64,000 nucleotides of DNA. Origin: Eledone cirrhosa. Lineage: Eukaryota > Mollusca > Cephalopoda > Octopoda > Eledonidae. Below, in pieces: positions 1 to 13,736 of the stretch; position 1 is the stretch's first letter, and every line of letters starts with the position of its first letter. The stretch spans positions 27,779,956 to 27,843,955 of the forward strand of contig OZ024741.1 of NCBI GenBank assembly GCA_964016885.1, written 5' to 3'. Made by a program: the position numbers and the translations under genes. The notes under the pieces are model-generated. The model had not been told where the DNA came from and made no database searches. It was given only the letters and a program-made list of their open reading frames with translations.

Positions 1-196
1 CTCTATATATACTATTGTATTTTCACAGTAAAGGCTTTACCTTACAGAATTATCTCACATAATATCGAATCTATGAGGTTTTGATATTTATTTTGAGAAC
101 AATACCTTCACATCAGTATGAGCAACCAGTTACAGCTGTGAGGAAATTCTGGCTGGATATGGCTGGTTTAAACCAGTTAAATGCTAAAGGGTTAAG
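1..196. mobile_element. TTAA-flanked MITE, family 2, left end cut by window
   Basis: The right end reads AATGCTAAAGGGTTAA. The body matches the complete copy at 36573-36801 (shared ATAATATCGAATCTATGAG and CATCAGTATGAG). Likely a piggyBac-type non-autonomous element, from the TTAA ends and CCCTTT-like inverted repeats. Confidence 0.65.
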
Positions 197-371
197 CATG
201 ACTGAAACTTAAGGGGTCCTGCAGGGACTAGGGGCCCATCAATTTCTTTTGCTGTAGTGGGTGAAAGATTGAGACACCAGAGGAGGCCTAAAATACAAGA
301 AATCTAAGGGCTCCAGATATGGATTAATACAGTCTAGAGCACAATGAAAAGATCTTCAAAAATTGCTTGAA

Positions 372-381
372 AAAAGGATAC
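372..381 (-). other. U12-type GT donor of intron 10
   Basis: Immediately after exon 10 the strand reads GTATCCTTTT, a full match to the U12 GT-AG donor consensus and a poor U2 donor. Branch site and acceptor must lie outside the window, so the class rests on the donor alone. Confidence 0.75.
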
Positions 382-495
382 AAATGCTGAAAATATAAAA
401 ATTGCATGCCATTTCATGCCTTGAAAAGTAAATACAGAAACTCCAATGTAGAGGAATACAAAATTTTCAGCTAAAAAGTTACAAAGCTCGAACAA
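382..495 (-). CDS. SLC9A6/7/9: NHE exon 10, residues 369-406, last exon in window
   Basis: Acceptor TCTCTTTGCAG; reads [20 protein letters not shown] then [18 protein letters not shown]. Similarity ends at FSAF, where the family goes on with V-A-I-F-x-G-R-A; the genomic reading after it does not match, and GTATCCTTTT follows. The next exon is not in the remaining 381 bases. Confidence 0.93.
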
Positions 496-1459
496 CTGCA
501 AAGAGAAAAATTGAATAACATTAAAAAACAACAAACCCCAACAAAATTTGACAAATAATTTTTAAAAAAAGAGTAGTGAGGTTAATACAAAGCATTGTGG
601 GATATGTAGTAAATGACTGATAAGTATAGTTTTTTTCAGCCAGTACAATGTGGTAGAAAAAACACTCATGCTTCCCGAAATACGCCAAAACTACACCTGA
701 TGTACCCCTTCCATACACATGCACACATGTGTTTATCATGACTCATGCACTGTTCATTTTCCTGACGTTTGTACATTACCCTATGTACTAGACATACACT
801 TTTTGATAAGTTGTAGTGCACCTGAGCACTGTACACAATATTTCATTATTATTATTATTATTTAAAATAAGGGCGGTGGATTGGCAGTATCAGTAGAGGG
901 TCGGACGCCATGCTTTCCAGCATAGTTACGTCCCTTTACGATCTGAGTTCAAATCCCGCCGAGGTTGACTTTGCCTTTCATCCTTACGGGGTCGATAAAA
1001 TAAAGTACCAGTAATGCACTGGGTAATTGCTGGCCTTGTGCCTAAAGTAGAAACAATTATTATTATTTAAAATATAAAGAACTAATCATGGTAAATGAAA
1101 CAAAACAAAGGAAAGTAAGGTTTTGCCCAGTGTATCAAAACATGTAACAATATAAAAGCAAATATGATAATAATAATTGCTTCTACTTTAGGCACAAGGC
1201 CAGCAATTATCCCAGTGCATTACAAATACGATAATAATAATAATGATTCCTACCAAAAGCACAAGGTCAGCAATTTTGGGGTAGGGAAGAGTCAATTAAA
1301 TCGACCCCAGTGATTTACTGGTGCTTATTTTATCAATCCCATATGGATGAAAGGCAAAGCTAACCTTGGCAAGATTTGAACTCAGAACGTAAAGGGCCGT
1401 AACTCTGTGCCACAAAGCATGTCGTCCGACGTTCTACTGATACTGCCAATCCACTGCCC

Positions 1460-1491
<32 letters not shown>

Positions 1492-3112
1492 TGTTTTCTA
1501 ACATTGGCAAAAAGCCATCAATTCTGTAGAGAGGGGACTGTCTATTTCAACCCCAGGAGTTTACTGGTACTTTATTTAATCAACCTTGAAAGGATGAAAA
1601 GCAAAGTTGATCTCAGCAGGATTTGCACTCAGAAGATAGAGTCATAACTAAATACCACAACACTGTTAATCTACCACTTAATAATGATAATAATTCCTAA
1701 GGTGGTAAGTCCCTCATCTGGGATGTAAGCTGCTGTGACACATTCTCTGTTTCCAACTTAGTCGCTTCAGCCTCAAACCCCGGTACCACAGCCACCAATG
1801 CAGAGGATAGAAAGACAAGAAAATACCAGAGCTTGTCCAGCTGCTGCTTCTTTGTACCAGTCATCGTCAAGACCTCAGGCTTCCTCGGGCCCCATACAGC
1901 TGACCTCCTCTGTAAAATTAGAATGACATCAGCCCATCTAAGGAAGAAGACCCATGAGGTGGGGTGGCTGTTGTAGCTTTCTCTGGCCATTGTCCATAGA
2001 AATGCCTTTGCCATTTTGTCTGCGGGGCGCAGCTGAAACACCACTCTGACCTAGGAGTAGAGTCTACCACCCTTTCCCCCTTCCCCTTTTCTTTCTTCTG
2101 CTGCCTCATAGTCCTTGCTCTTGCCTTCCTTTTCTTCTCATTTATGGCATTTATAGTCCTTTCCAATACTGCTTTCTTTCTCTGTATGTTTGAACAGTTT
2201 ACAGTTATATCAACAATAAATTTATTCAACCATTACATAAAAAAAAAAATGTAGACATAAAGTCAACAAACTGGGAGTGGATCGGTTATATCAATCCTAG
2301 TATTTTAACTGGTACTTTTGATTTTCATCCTTGTGAGGTCAACAAAATAAAGGTGACCATGACAGCATTTCAACTGAAAACATAAATGGACATAGCTAAA
2401 TATCACAAGGCATTTATAATTGTTTCTACTTTTGGCACAAGGCCAGCAATTACCCCAGTGTGTTACTGGTATTTTATTTTATCGACCCCATAAGGATGAA
2501 AGGCAAAGTTAACCTCGGTGTGATTTGAACTCAGATCATAAAGGGCCGTAACTCTATGCTACAAAGCATGGCGTCCAACGCTTTACCGATACTGCCAATT
2601 CACCGCCCCGACAAGCATTTATAATGCCAGTAAAAATAAAACCCTGGGGTTTTTGATTAACAAATGTATATTGTTTATGGTAGCAAAAATGATTTGGAAG
2701 CATTTTCAATAGTGTGGAGGTCTCTGCCTAGAGATTAGTCAGATCAACCCCCACCCCTCAATAGCAGGCGCCAACATAAAAGGGTTAACTCACAGATAAC
2801 TGTTTCCTAATTAGAATATTTACAATAGTTAGGCTCAAATCATTAACATAGTGCTTGTCAACAGTTGCAGTCCTGAAAAGATTTCACACATACACACTCA
2901 CATATATACACACATATACACAATTACATCCCACCCACAACACATATATACTCTCACACACACTCATTTACACACAATTACCCCTCACCCCACACCCCTC
3001 TGTAGCAGGTGTCATCATAAAAGGGTTAACTCACAAATGTGTTTCATAATTAGAATATTTACAATAATTAGGCTCTAATCATTACATAGTGCTTATTAAC
3101 AATTGCAGTCCA

Positions 3113-3203
<91 letters not shown>

Positions 3204-6200
3204 TCTCAAACACACACAGATAGACAATCAATCAGCCAGTCCACACACACAGACAGTCAATCAGCCAGTCCACACACACACAGACAGTCAATCAGCCAGT
3301 CCACACACACAGAGACAGTCAATCAACCAGTCCACACACACACATAGACAGTCAATCAGCCAGTCCACACACACACATGCAGTCAAATCAGCCAGTCCAC
3401 ACACACAGACAGTCAAATCAGCCAGTCCACACACACACACACAGACAATCAGCCAGTCCACACACACACAGACAATCAGCCAGTCCACACACACAGACAG
3501 TCAAATCAGCCAGTCCACACACACAAATAGTCAAATCAGCCAGTCCACACACACACAGACAGTCAATCAGCCAGTCCACACACACACACACAGACAATCA
3601 GCCAGTCCATACACACAGACAGTCAAATCAGCCAGTCCACACACACAGACAGTCAAATCAGCCAGTCCACACACACAGACAGTCAATCAGCCAGTCCACA
3701 CACACAAAGTCAATCAGCCAGTCCACACACATACACAGTCAATCAGCCAGTCCACACACACACACAGACAGTCAATCAGCCAGTCCACACACAGACAATC
3801 AGCCAGTCCACACACACACACAGACAGTCAATCAGCCAGTCCACACACACAGACAGTCAAATCAGCCAGTCCACACACACAGACAGTCAATCAGCCAGTC
3901 CACACACACACAGACAGTCAATCAACCAGTCCACACACACACAGACAGTCAATCAACCAGTCCACACACACACACAGACAGTCAATCAGCCAGTCCACAC
4001 ACAGACAGTCAATCAACCAGTCCACACACACACACACAGACAGTCAATCAGCCAGTCCACACACACACACACAGACAGTCAATCAGCCAGTCCACACACA
4101 CAGACAGTCAAATCAGCCAGTCCACACACACAGACAGTCAATCAGCCAGTCCACACACACACAGACAGTCAATCAACCAGTCCACACACACGCAGACAGT
4201 CAATCAACCAGTCCACACACACACACAGACAGTCAATCAGCCAGTCCACACACAGACAGTCAATCAACCAGTCCACACACACACACAGACAGTCAATCAG
4301 CCAGTCCACACACACACACAGACAGTCAATCAGCCAGTTCACACACACAGACAGTCAAATCAGCCAGTCCACACACACAGACAGTCATATCAGCCAGTCC
4401 ACACACACAGAGACAGGCAGACAGTCAATCAGCCAGTCCACACACACACAGACAGTCAATCAGCCAGTCCACACACACACACACACAGACAATCAGCCAG
4501 TCCATACACACAGACAGTCAAATCAGCCAGTCCACACACACAGACAGTCAAATCAGCCAGTCCACACACACAGACAGTCAAATCAGCCAGTCCACACACA
4601 TACACAGTAAATCAGCCAGTCCACACACACACAGACAGTCAATCAGCCAGTCCACACACAGACAGTCAATCAACCAGTCCACACACACACACAGACAGTC
4701 AATCAGCCAGTCCACACACACACAGACAGTCAATCAGCCAGTCCACACACACAGACAATCAGCCAGTCCACACACACAGAGTCAAATCAGCCAGTCCACA
4801 CACACAGACAGTCAATCAGCCAGTCCACACACAGTCAATCAGCCAGTCCACACACACACAGACAGTCAATCAACCAGTCCACACACACACAGACAGTCAA
4901 TCAACCAGTCCACACACACACACAGACAGTCAATCAGCCAGTCCACACACACACACATACAGACAGTCAATCAGCCAGTCCACACACAGACAGTCAATCA
5001 ACCAGTCCACACACACACACAGACAGTCAATCAGCCAGTCCACACACAGACAATCAGCCAGTCCACACACACAGACAGTCAAATCAGCCAGTCCACACAC
5101 ACAGACAGTCCGCACACATACACAGTAAATCAGCCAGTCCACACACACACAGACAGTCAATCAGCTAGTCCACACAGAGACAGTCAATCAACCAGTCCAC
5201 ACACACACACAGACAGTCCACACACAGACAATCAGCCAGTCCACACACACACACAGACAGTCAATCAGCCAGTCCACACACACAGACAGTCAAATCAGCC
5301 AGTCCACACACACAGACAGTCCGCACACATACACAGTAAATCAGCCAGTCCACACACACACAGACAGTCAATCAGCCAGTCCACACAGAGACAGTCAATC
5401 AACCAGTCCACACACACACACAGACAGTCAATCAGCCAGTCCACACACACACAGACAGTCAATCAGCCAGTCCACACACACACAGACAGTCAATCAACCA
5501 GTCCACACACACACATAGACAGTCAATCAGCCAGTCCACACACACACATGCAGTCAAATCAGCCAGTCCACACACACAGACAGTCAAATCAGCCAGTCCA
5601 CACACACACACACAGACAATCAGCCAGTCCACACACACACAGACAATCAGCCAGTCCACACACACAGACAGTCAAATCAGCCAGTCCACACACACAAATA
5701 GTCAAATCAGCCAGTCCACACACACACAGACAGTCAATCAGCCAGTCCACACACACACACACAGACAATCAGCCAGTCCATACACACAGACAGTCAAATC
5801 AGCCAGTCCACACACACAGACAGTCAAATCAGCCAGTCCACACACACAGACAGTCAATCAGCCAGTCCACACACACAAAGTCAATCAGCCAGTCCACACA
5901 CATACACAGTCAATCAGCCAGTCCACACACACACACAGACAGTCAATCAGCCAGTCCACACACAGACAATCAGCCAGTCCACACACACACACAGACAGTC
6001 AATCAGCCAGTCCACACACACAGACAGTCAAATCAGCCAGTCCACACACACAGACAGTCAATCAGCCAGTCCACACACACACAGACAGTCAATCAACCAG
6101 TCCACACACACACAGACAGTCAATCAACCAGTCCACACACACACACAGACAGTCAATCAGCCAGTCCACACACAGACAGTCAATCAACCAGTCCACACAC

Positions 6201-9200
6201 ACACACACAGACAGTCAATCAGCCAGTCCACACACACACACACAGACAGTCAATCAGCCAGTCCACACACACAGACAGTCAAATCAGCCAGTCCACACAC
6301 ACAGACAGTCAATCAGCCAGTCCACACACACACAGACAGTCAATCAACCAGTCCACACACACGCAGACAGTCAATCAACCAGTCCACACACACACACAGA
6401 CAGTCAATCAGCCAGTCCACACACAGACAGTCAATCAACCAGTCCACACACACACACAGACAGTCAATCAGCCAGTCCACACACACACACAGACAGTCAA
6501 TCAGCCAGTTCACACACACAGACAGTCAAATCAGCCAGTCCACACACACAGACAGTCATATCAGCCAGTCCACACACACAGAGACAGGCAGACAGTCAAT
6601 CAGCCAGTCCACACACACACAGACAGTCAATCAGCCAGTCCACACACACACACACACAGACAATCAGCCAGTCCATACACACAGACAGTCAAATCAGCCA
6701 GTCCACACACACAGACAGTCAAATCAGCCAGTCCACACACACAGACAGTCAAATCAGCCAGTCCACACACATACACAGTAAATCAGCCAGTCCACACACA
6801 CACAGACAGTCAATCAGCCAGTCCACACACAGACAGTCAATCAACCAGTCCACACACACACACAGACAGTCAATCAGCCAGTCCACACACACACAGACAG
6901 TCAATCAGCCAGTCCACACACACAGACAATCAGCCAGTCCACACACACAGAGTCAAATCAGCCAGTCCACACACACAGACAGTCAATCAGCCAGTCCACA
7001 CACAGTCAATCAGCCAGTCCACACACACACAGACAGTCAATCAACCAGTCCACACACACACAGACAGTCAATCAACCAGTCCACACACACACACAGACAG
7101 TCAATCAGCCAGTCCACACACACACACATACAGACAGTCAATCAGCCAGTCCACACACAGACAGTCAATCAACCAGTCCACACACACACACAGACAGTCA
7201 ATCAGCCAGTCCACACACAGACAATCAGCCAGTCCACACACACAGACAGTCAAATCAGCCAGTCCACACACACAGACAGTCCGCACACATACACAGTAAA
7301 TCAGCCAGTCCACACACACACAGACAGTCAATCAGCTAGTCCACACAGAGACAGTCAATCAACCAGTCCACACACACACACAGACAGTCCACACACAGAC
7401 AATCAGCCAGTCCACACACACACACAGACAGTCAATCAGCCAGTCCACACACACAGACAGTCAAATCAGCCAGTCCACACACACAGACAGTCCGCACACA
7501 TACACAGTAAATCAGCCAGTCCACACACACACAGACAGTCAATCAGCCAGTCCACACAGAGACAGTCAATCAACCAGTCCACACACACACACAGACAGTC
7601 AATCAGCCAGTCCACACACACACAGACAGTCAATCAGCCAGTCCACACACACACACAGACAGTCAATCAGCCAGTCCACACACACACACACACACAGACA
7701 ATCAGCCAGTCCACACACACAGAGTCAAATCAGCCAGTCCACACACACAGACAGTCAATCAGCCAGTCCACACACAGTCAATCAGCCAGTCCACACACAC
7801 ACACATACAGACAGTCAATCAGCCAGTCCACACACAGACAGTCAATCAACCAGTCCACACACACACACAGACAGTCAATCAGCCAGTCCACACACAGACA
7901 ATCAGCCAGTCCACACACACACACAGACAGTCAATCAGCCAGTCCACACACACACACACATACAGACAGTCAATCAGCCAGTCCACACACAGACAGTCAA
8001 TCAACCAGTCCACACACACACACAGACAGTCAATCAGCCAGTCCACACACAGACAATCAGCCAGTCCACACACACACACAGACAGTCAATCAGCCAGTCC
8101 ACACACAGAGACAGTCAAATCAGCCAGTCCACACACACACAGACAGTCAAATGAGCCAGTCCACACACACAGACAGTCAAATGAGCCAGTCCATACACAC
8201 AGATAGTCAAATGAGCCAGTCCACACACACAGATAGTCAAATGAGCCATTCCACACACACAGACAGTCAAATCAGCCAGTCCACACACACAGACAGTCAA
8301 ATGAGCCAGTCCACACACACATATAGTCAAATGAGCCATTCCACACACAGAGACAGTCAAATGAGCCAGTCCACACACACAGATAGTCAAATGAGCCATT
8401 CCACACACACAGACAGTCAAATCAGCCAGTCCACACACACAGACAGTCAAATGAGCCAGTCCACACACACAGATAGTCAAATGAGCCATTCCACACACAC
8501 AGACAGTCAAATCAGCCAGTCCACACACACAGATAGTCAAATGAGCCAGTCCACACACACAGATAGTCAAATGAGCCATTCCACACACAGAGACAGTCAA
8601 ATCAGCCAGTCCACACACACACAGACAGTCAAATGAGCCAATCCACACACACAGACAGTCAAATGAGCCAGTCCACACACACAGACAGTCAAATGAGCCA
8701 GTCCACACACACAGATAGTCAAATGAGCCAGTCCACACACACAGATAGTCAAATGAGCCAGTCCACACACACAGATAGTCAAATGAGCCATTCCACACAC
8801 ACAGACAGTCAAATCAGCCAGTCCACACACACAGACAGTCAAATGAGCCAGTCCACACACACAGATAGTCAAATGAGCCAGTCCACACACACAGATAGTC
8901 AAATGAGCCATTCCACACACACAGACAGTCAAATGAGCCAGTCCACACACACAGACAGTCAAATGAGCCAGTCCACACACACAGATAGTCAAATGAGCCA
9001 TTCCACACACACAGACAGTCAAATGAGCCAGTCCACACACACAGACAGTCAAATGAGCCAGTCCACACACACAGATAGTCAAATGAGCCATTCCACACAC
9101 ACAGACAGTCAAATCAGCCAGTCCACACACACACAGACAGACAGTCAATCAGCCAGTCCACACACACACAGACAGACAGACAGACAGACAGTCAATCAGC

Positions 9201-12200
9201 CAGTCCACACACACACAGACAGTCAATCAGCCAGTCCACACACACACACACAGACAATCAGCCAGTCCACACACACAGACAGTCAAATCAGCCATTCCAC
9301 ACACACAGACAGTCAAATCAGCCAGTCCACACACACAGACAGTCAAATCAGCCAGTCCACACACACAGAGACAGGCAGACAGTCAATCAGCCAGTCCACA
9401 CACACACAGACAGACAGACAGTCAATCAGCCAGTCCACACACACACAGACAGACAGACAGACAGTCAAATAGCCAGTCCACACACACAGACAGTCAATCA
9501 GCCAGTCCACACACACACACACACAGTCAATCAGCCAGTCCACACACACAGACAGTCAATCAGCCAGTCCACACACACAGACAGTCAATCAGCCAGTCCA
9601 CACACACAGACAGTCAATCAGCCAGTCCACACACACAGACAGTCAAATCAGCCAGTCCACACACACAGACAGTCAATCACCCAGTCCACACACACAGACA
9701 GTCAAATCAGCCAGTCCACACACACAGACAGTCAATCAGCCAGTCCACACACACACACAGACAATCAGCCAGTCCACACACACACAGACAGTCAAATCAG
9801 CCAGTCCACACACACAGACAGTCAATCAGCCAGTCCACACACACACACAGACAATCAGCCAGTCCACACACACAGATAGTCATATCAGCCAGTCCACACA
9901 CACAGACAGTCAATCAGCCAGTCCACACACACAGACAGTCAATCAGCCAGTCCACACACACAGACAGTCAATCAGCCAGTCCACACACACAGACAGTCAA
10001 TCAGCCAGTCCACACACACAGACAGTCAATCAGCCAGTCCACACACACACACAGACAATCAGCCAGTCCACACACACAGACAGTCAAATCAGCCAGTCCA
10101 CACACACAGACAGTCAATCAGCCAGTCCACACACACACACAGACAATCAGCCAGTCCACACACACAGACAGTCAAATCAGCCAGTCCACACACACAGACA
10201 GTCAATCAGCCAGTCCACACACACACACAGACAATCAGCCAGTCCACACACACAGACAGTCAAATCAGCCAGTCCACACACACAGACAGTCAATCAGCCA
10301 GTCCACACACACACAATCAGCCAGTCCACACACACAGATAGTCATATCAGCCAGTCCACACACACAGACAGTCATATCAGCCAGTCCACACACACAGACA
10401 GTCAAATCAGCCAGTCCACACACACAGACAGTCAAATCAGCCAGTCCACACACACAGACAGTCAATCAGCCAGTCCACACACACACACACACAGTCAATC
10501 AGCCAGTCCACACACACAGACAGTCAATCAGCCAGTCCACACACACAGACAGTCAATCAGCCAGTCCACACACACAGACAGTCAAATCAGCCAGTCCACA
10601 CACACAGAGACAGGCAGACAGTCAATCAGCCAGTCCACACACACACACAGACAATCAGCCAGTCCACACACACAGACAGTCAAATCAGCCAGTCCACGCA
10701 CACAGACAGTCATATCAGCCAGTCCACACACACAGACAGTCATATCAGCCAGTCCACACACACAGACAGTCAAATCAGCCAGTCCACACACACAGACAGT
10801 CAATCAGCCAGTCCACACACACACACAGACAATCAGCCAGTCCACACACACAGACAGTCAAATCAGCCAGTCCACACACACAGACAGTCATATCAGCCAG
10901 TCCACACACACAGACAGTCAAATCAGCCAGTCCACACACAGACAGTCAATCAACCAGTCCACACACACACACACACACAGACAATCAGCCAGTCCACACA
11001 CACAGAGTCAAATCAGCCAGTCCACACACACAGACAGTCAAATCAGCCAGTCCACACACACAGACAGTCAATCAGCCAGTCCACACACACAAAGTCAATC
11101 AGCCAGTCCACACACACAGAGACAGGCAGACAGTTAATCAGCCAGTCCACACACACACACACACACACACAGACAGGCAGTCTGCCAGTCCACACACAAA
11201 CGCACACAGGCAGTCTGCCAGTCCACACACACACAGAGGCAGGCAGTCTGCCAGTCCACACACACACACACACAGGCAGGCAGTCTGCCAGTCCACACAC
11301 ACACACACACAGGCAGGCAGTCTGCCAGTCCACACACACACACAGAGAGACAGGCAGGCAGTCAGTCAACCAGTCCACACACAGTTTTACTTACTTGTTT
11401 TGTTCTTGCTTTGGATTCTGAGGAGAGATTGTTATATGTATAATGAGCTTGAGTGATACCACAAAATAGGACAGCAACAATTCCTGAAACAAAGAAGTAC
11501 ACATATATAAGTACATATATATATATAGAGAGAGATTAAGTAAAATCTATTTACACTCTGCACACTACACCCACCTTAACTCTGGAATACAACCCACATG
11601 AGACAGACCTTGTACCAGCATTGAGTGCTTCAAACGGTGCGCTGGCCTATAACTATAGTTACACACCTAACTAACATATATGTATATATATACAAAGATC
11701 GGAATTAAGAGTATTCCGCAGTTCACAGTAATAATAATAATAGTATTAGCTCAAAGAAGAATAGAGAATTTTCTTCTGAGCTCAAATGCAAATATATTAT
11801 ACAAAGAGAAGTGTGTTACACAGTGAGATGTGTGTAAAGAATTATTACAAGTGAGTTTTACCGTTACTGTATAGAGAACAATATCCACAGGTTTAGCAAT
11901 TAAATAGAAAAAAACTAAGTCAGAATCAAATCTCTGAATTAGAGTTTTAAATTACCAAGCTTATAACTATAAGTTTGCTGATACGAATCTCACTTCGTTT
12001 CACCACCGACATGTGCAGTGTAACAGTTCACAGGATCCTCAGTCAGCAAATGTGGATACTGTTCACGACACATCTAACCTCATGGATAGAGAGAAAGCTA
12101 ATATACACCCTGCCCAGAGTAGGGCGAAATCACGTGTTATTTGCATCAAATAACGGCTCTCAAGGATTGGGGAAAATGACATCTCACTGTGTAATACACT

Positions 12201-12685
12201 TCTCTTTGTGTAATATATTTATATATATATATATAACAAAGGAATTGTGGTAAGGAACCAGATGGACCATAACGCACCAGAGTACTCAATACTTAGGGTA
12301 GTAGAGTGGGTAATAGGAAAATGTATGACCCCAATGGCAGAGCTCAAGCCGTTTCGACGGCTATTTCTGGAGTCCAGAAATAGCCGTCAAAACGGCTTGG
12401 GCTCTGCCGTCGGGGCCATACATTTTCATATATATATATATATATTATATATATAGCCAGTAGTTAAGCATTACAGGGGTGTATATGAAAGCATGAGACC
12501 CATGTTATCAAAGAAAAAATTATTTTTCTTTTGTTCAGTGAACATGTCACACATATCTCAGTAGCAGTCGAGATTGCCGGACAACTGTTTCAAGAAGCCA
12601 TTCCAATATTAAATTTTCGTGGTTCTCACTCTACTTATGCATTGAGTACCTTATTTACTGTGATTACCCCCAATTTCACTCAATA

Positions 12686-12742
<57 letters not shown>

Positions 12743-13150
12743 TCTTTAACTTGGTATTGTTCCAACATTTATTCCTTTGTTTTTCCTTTTATTTAGCATA
12801 AATATTACCATTGTACACATTTTTTACATATGTCTTTTATCCATCCACAGCAGACCAGATCAACATCAGACGACATTATCTACTTACCTGTTAGTCCAGC
12901 AGCCTCCGCAGCTTGGAATGTACTGTAAGACATCAGGAAGAACAACGCTGTTTCTAATAAAGGATATTCTCTAATCTTTGTATATTTTGTCATGTAAGCA
13001 AATTAAGGAAACATGTTTATAAATATATAAAATAATAATAATTGTTTCTACTTTAGGCACAAGGCCAGCAATTACCCAGTGCATTACTGGTACTTTATTT
13101 TATCGAATAATGAAAATTGTGTACTGTGCTCAGGTGCATGTGTAGTACAT

Positions 13151-13243
<93 letters not shown>

Positions 13244-13659
13244 AGAGGGAGAGAGAGGGAGGGATAGAGAGAGGGATAGAGAGGGGGGGGGGGATATGGA
13301 AAGAGAAATATTTTTTATATTATGGGGTTATTTTTTTCATCCCACCAGATGACCAAAAATCACCCACCTCACCAAGTAAGCTTGCTGAGGTTGCCAATTT
13401 AATCGCAGATGACCCAACCGTGTTACAGGTTTTACTGGGCTACATGTTACCAGTAGCGCTCATGAGCGACCTGACATAATATACATACATGTATGTGCAT
13501 ATACATACAAATATACATACACACACACACACACATATATAAATATATATACACACACGCACACAATCATACATCATCATCATCGTTTAACGTCTATCTT
13601 CCACACTAGCATGGGTTAGACCATATAATTATATACACATACATATATATATATGTATG

Positions 13660-13699
<40 letters not shown>

Positions 13700-13704
13700 T
13701 ATGT

Positions 13705-13736
<32 letters not shown>

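Larger units (their letters stand above)
3204..11383. repeat. Satellite 1: 8.2-kb minisatellite, units of about 26-40 bp
   Basis: Units follow the pattern AGTCAATCAGCCAGTCC plus (AC)n plus AGAC; a regular 30-bp form (AAATGAGCCAGTCC) fills 8118-9130, and a GGCAGTCTGCC variant fills 11170-11345. Length changes come from the (AC)n part. The array sits in intron 9 of the exchanger gene, where the transcript would be GU-rich. Long open frames on both strands here (for example 3103-7299) are products of the repetition, not genes. Confidence 0.97.

Noticed and set aside
334..381. Extension of exon 10 past FSAF
   Set aside because: The reading diverges at once from the conserved V-A-I-F-x-G-R-A segment, while GTATCCTTTT is a clear donor.
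3103..7299. 1398-codon open frame of His/Thr/Gln/Ser repeats
   Set aside because: It lies wholly in satellite 1; all frames lack stops because of the unit sequence, and the block duplication explains the length. No start context, splice sites or conserved domain.
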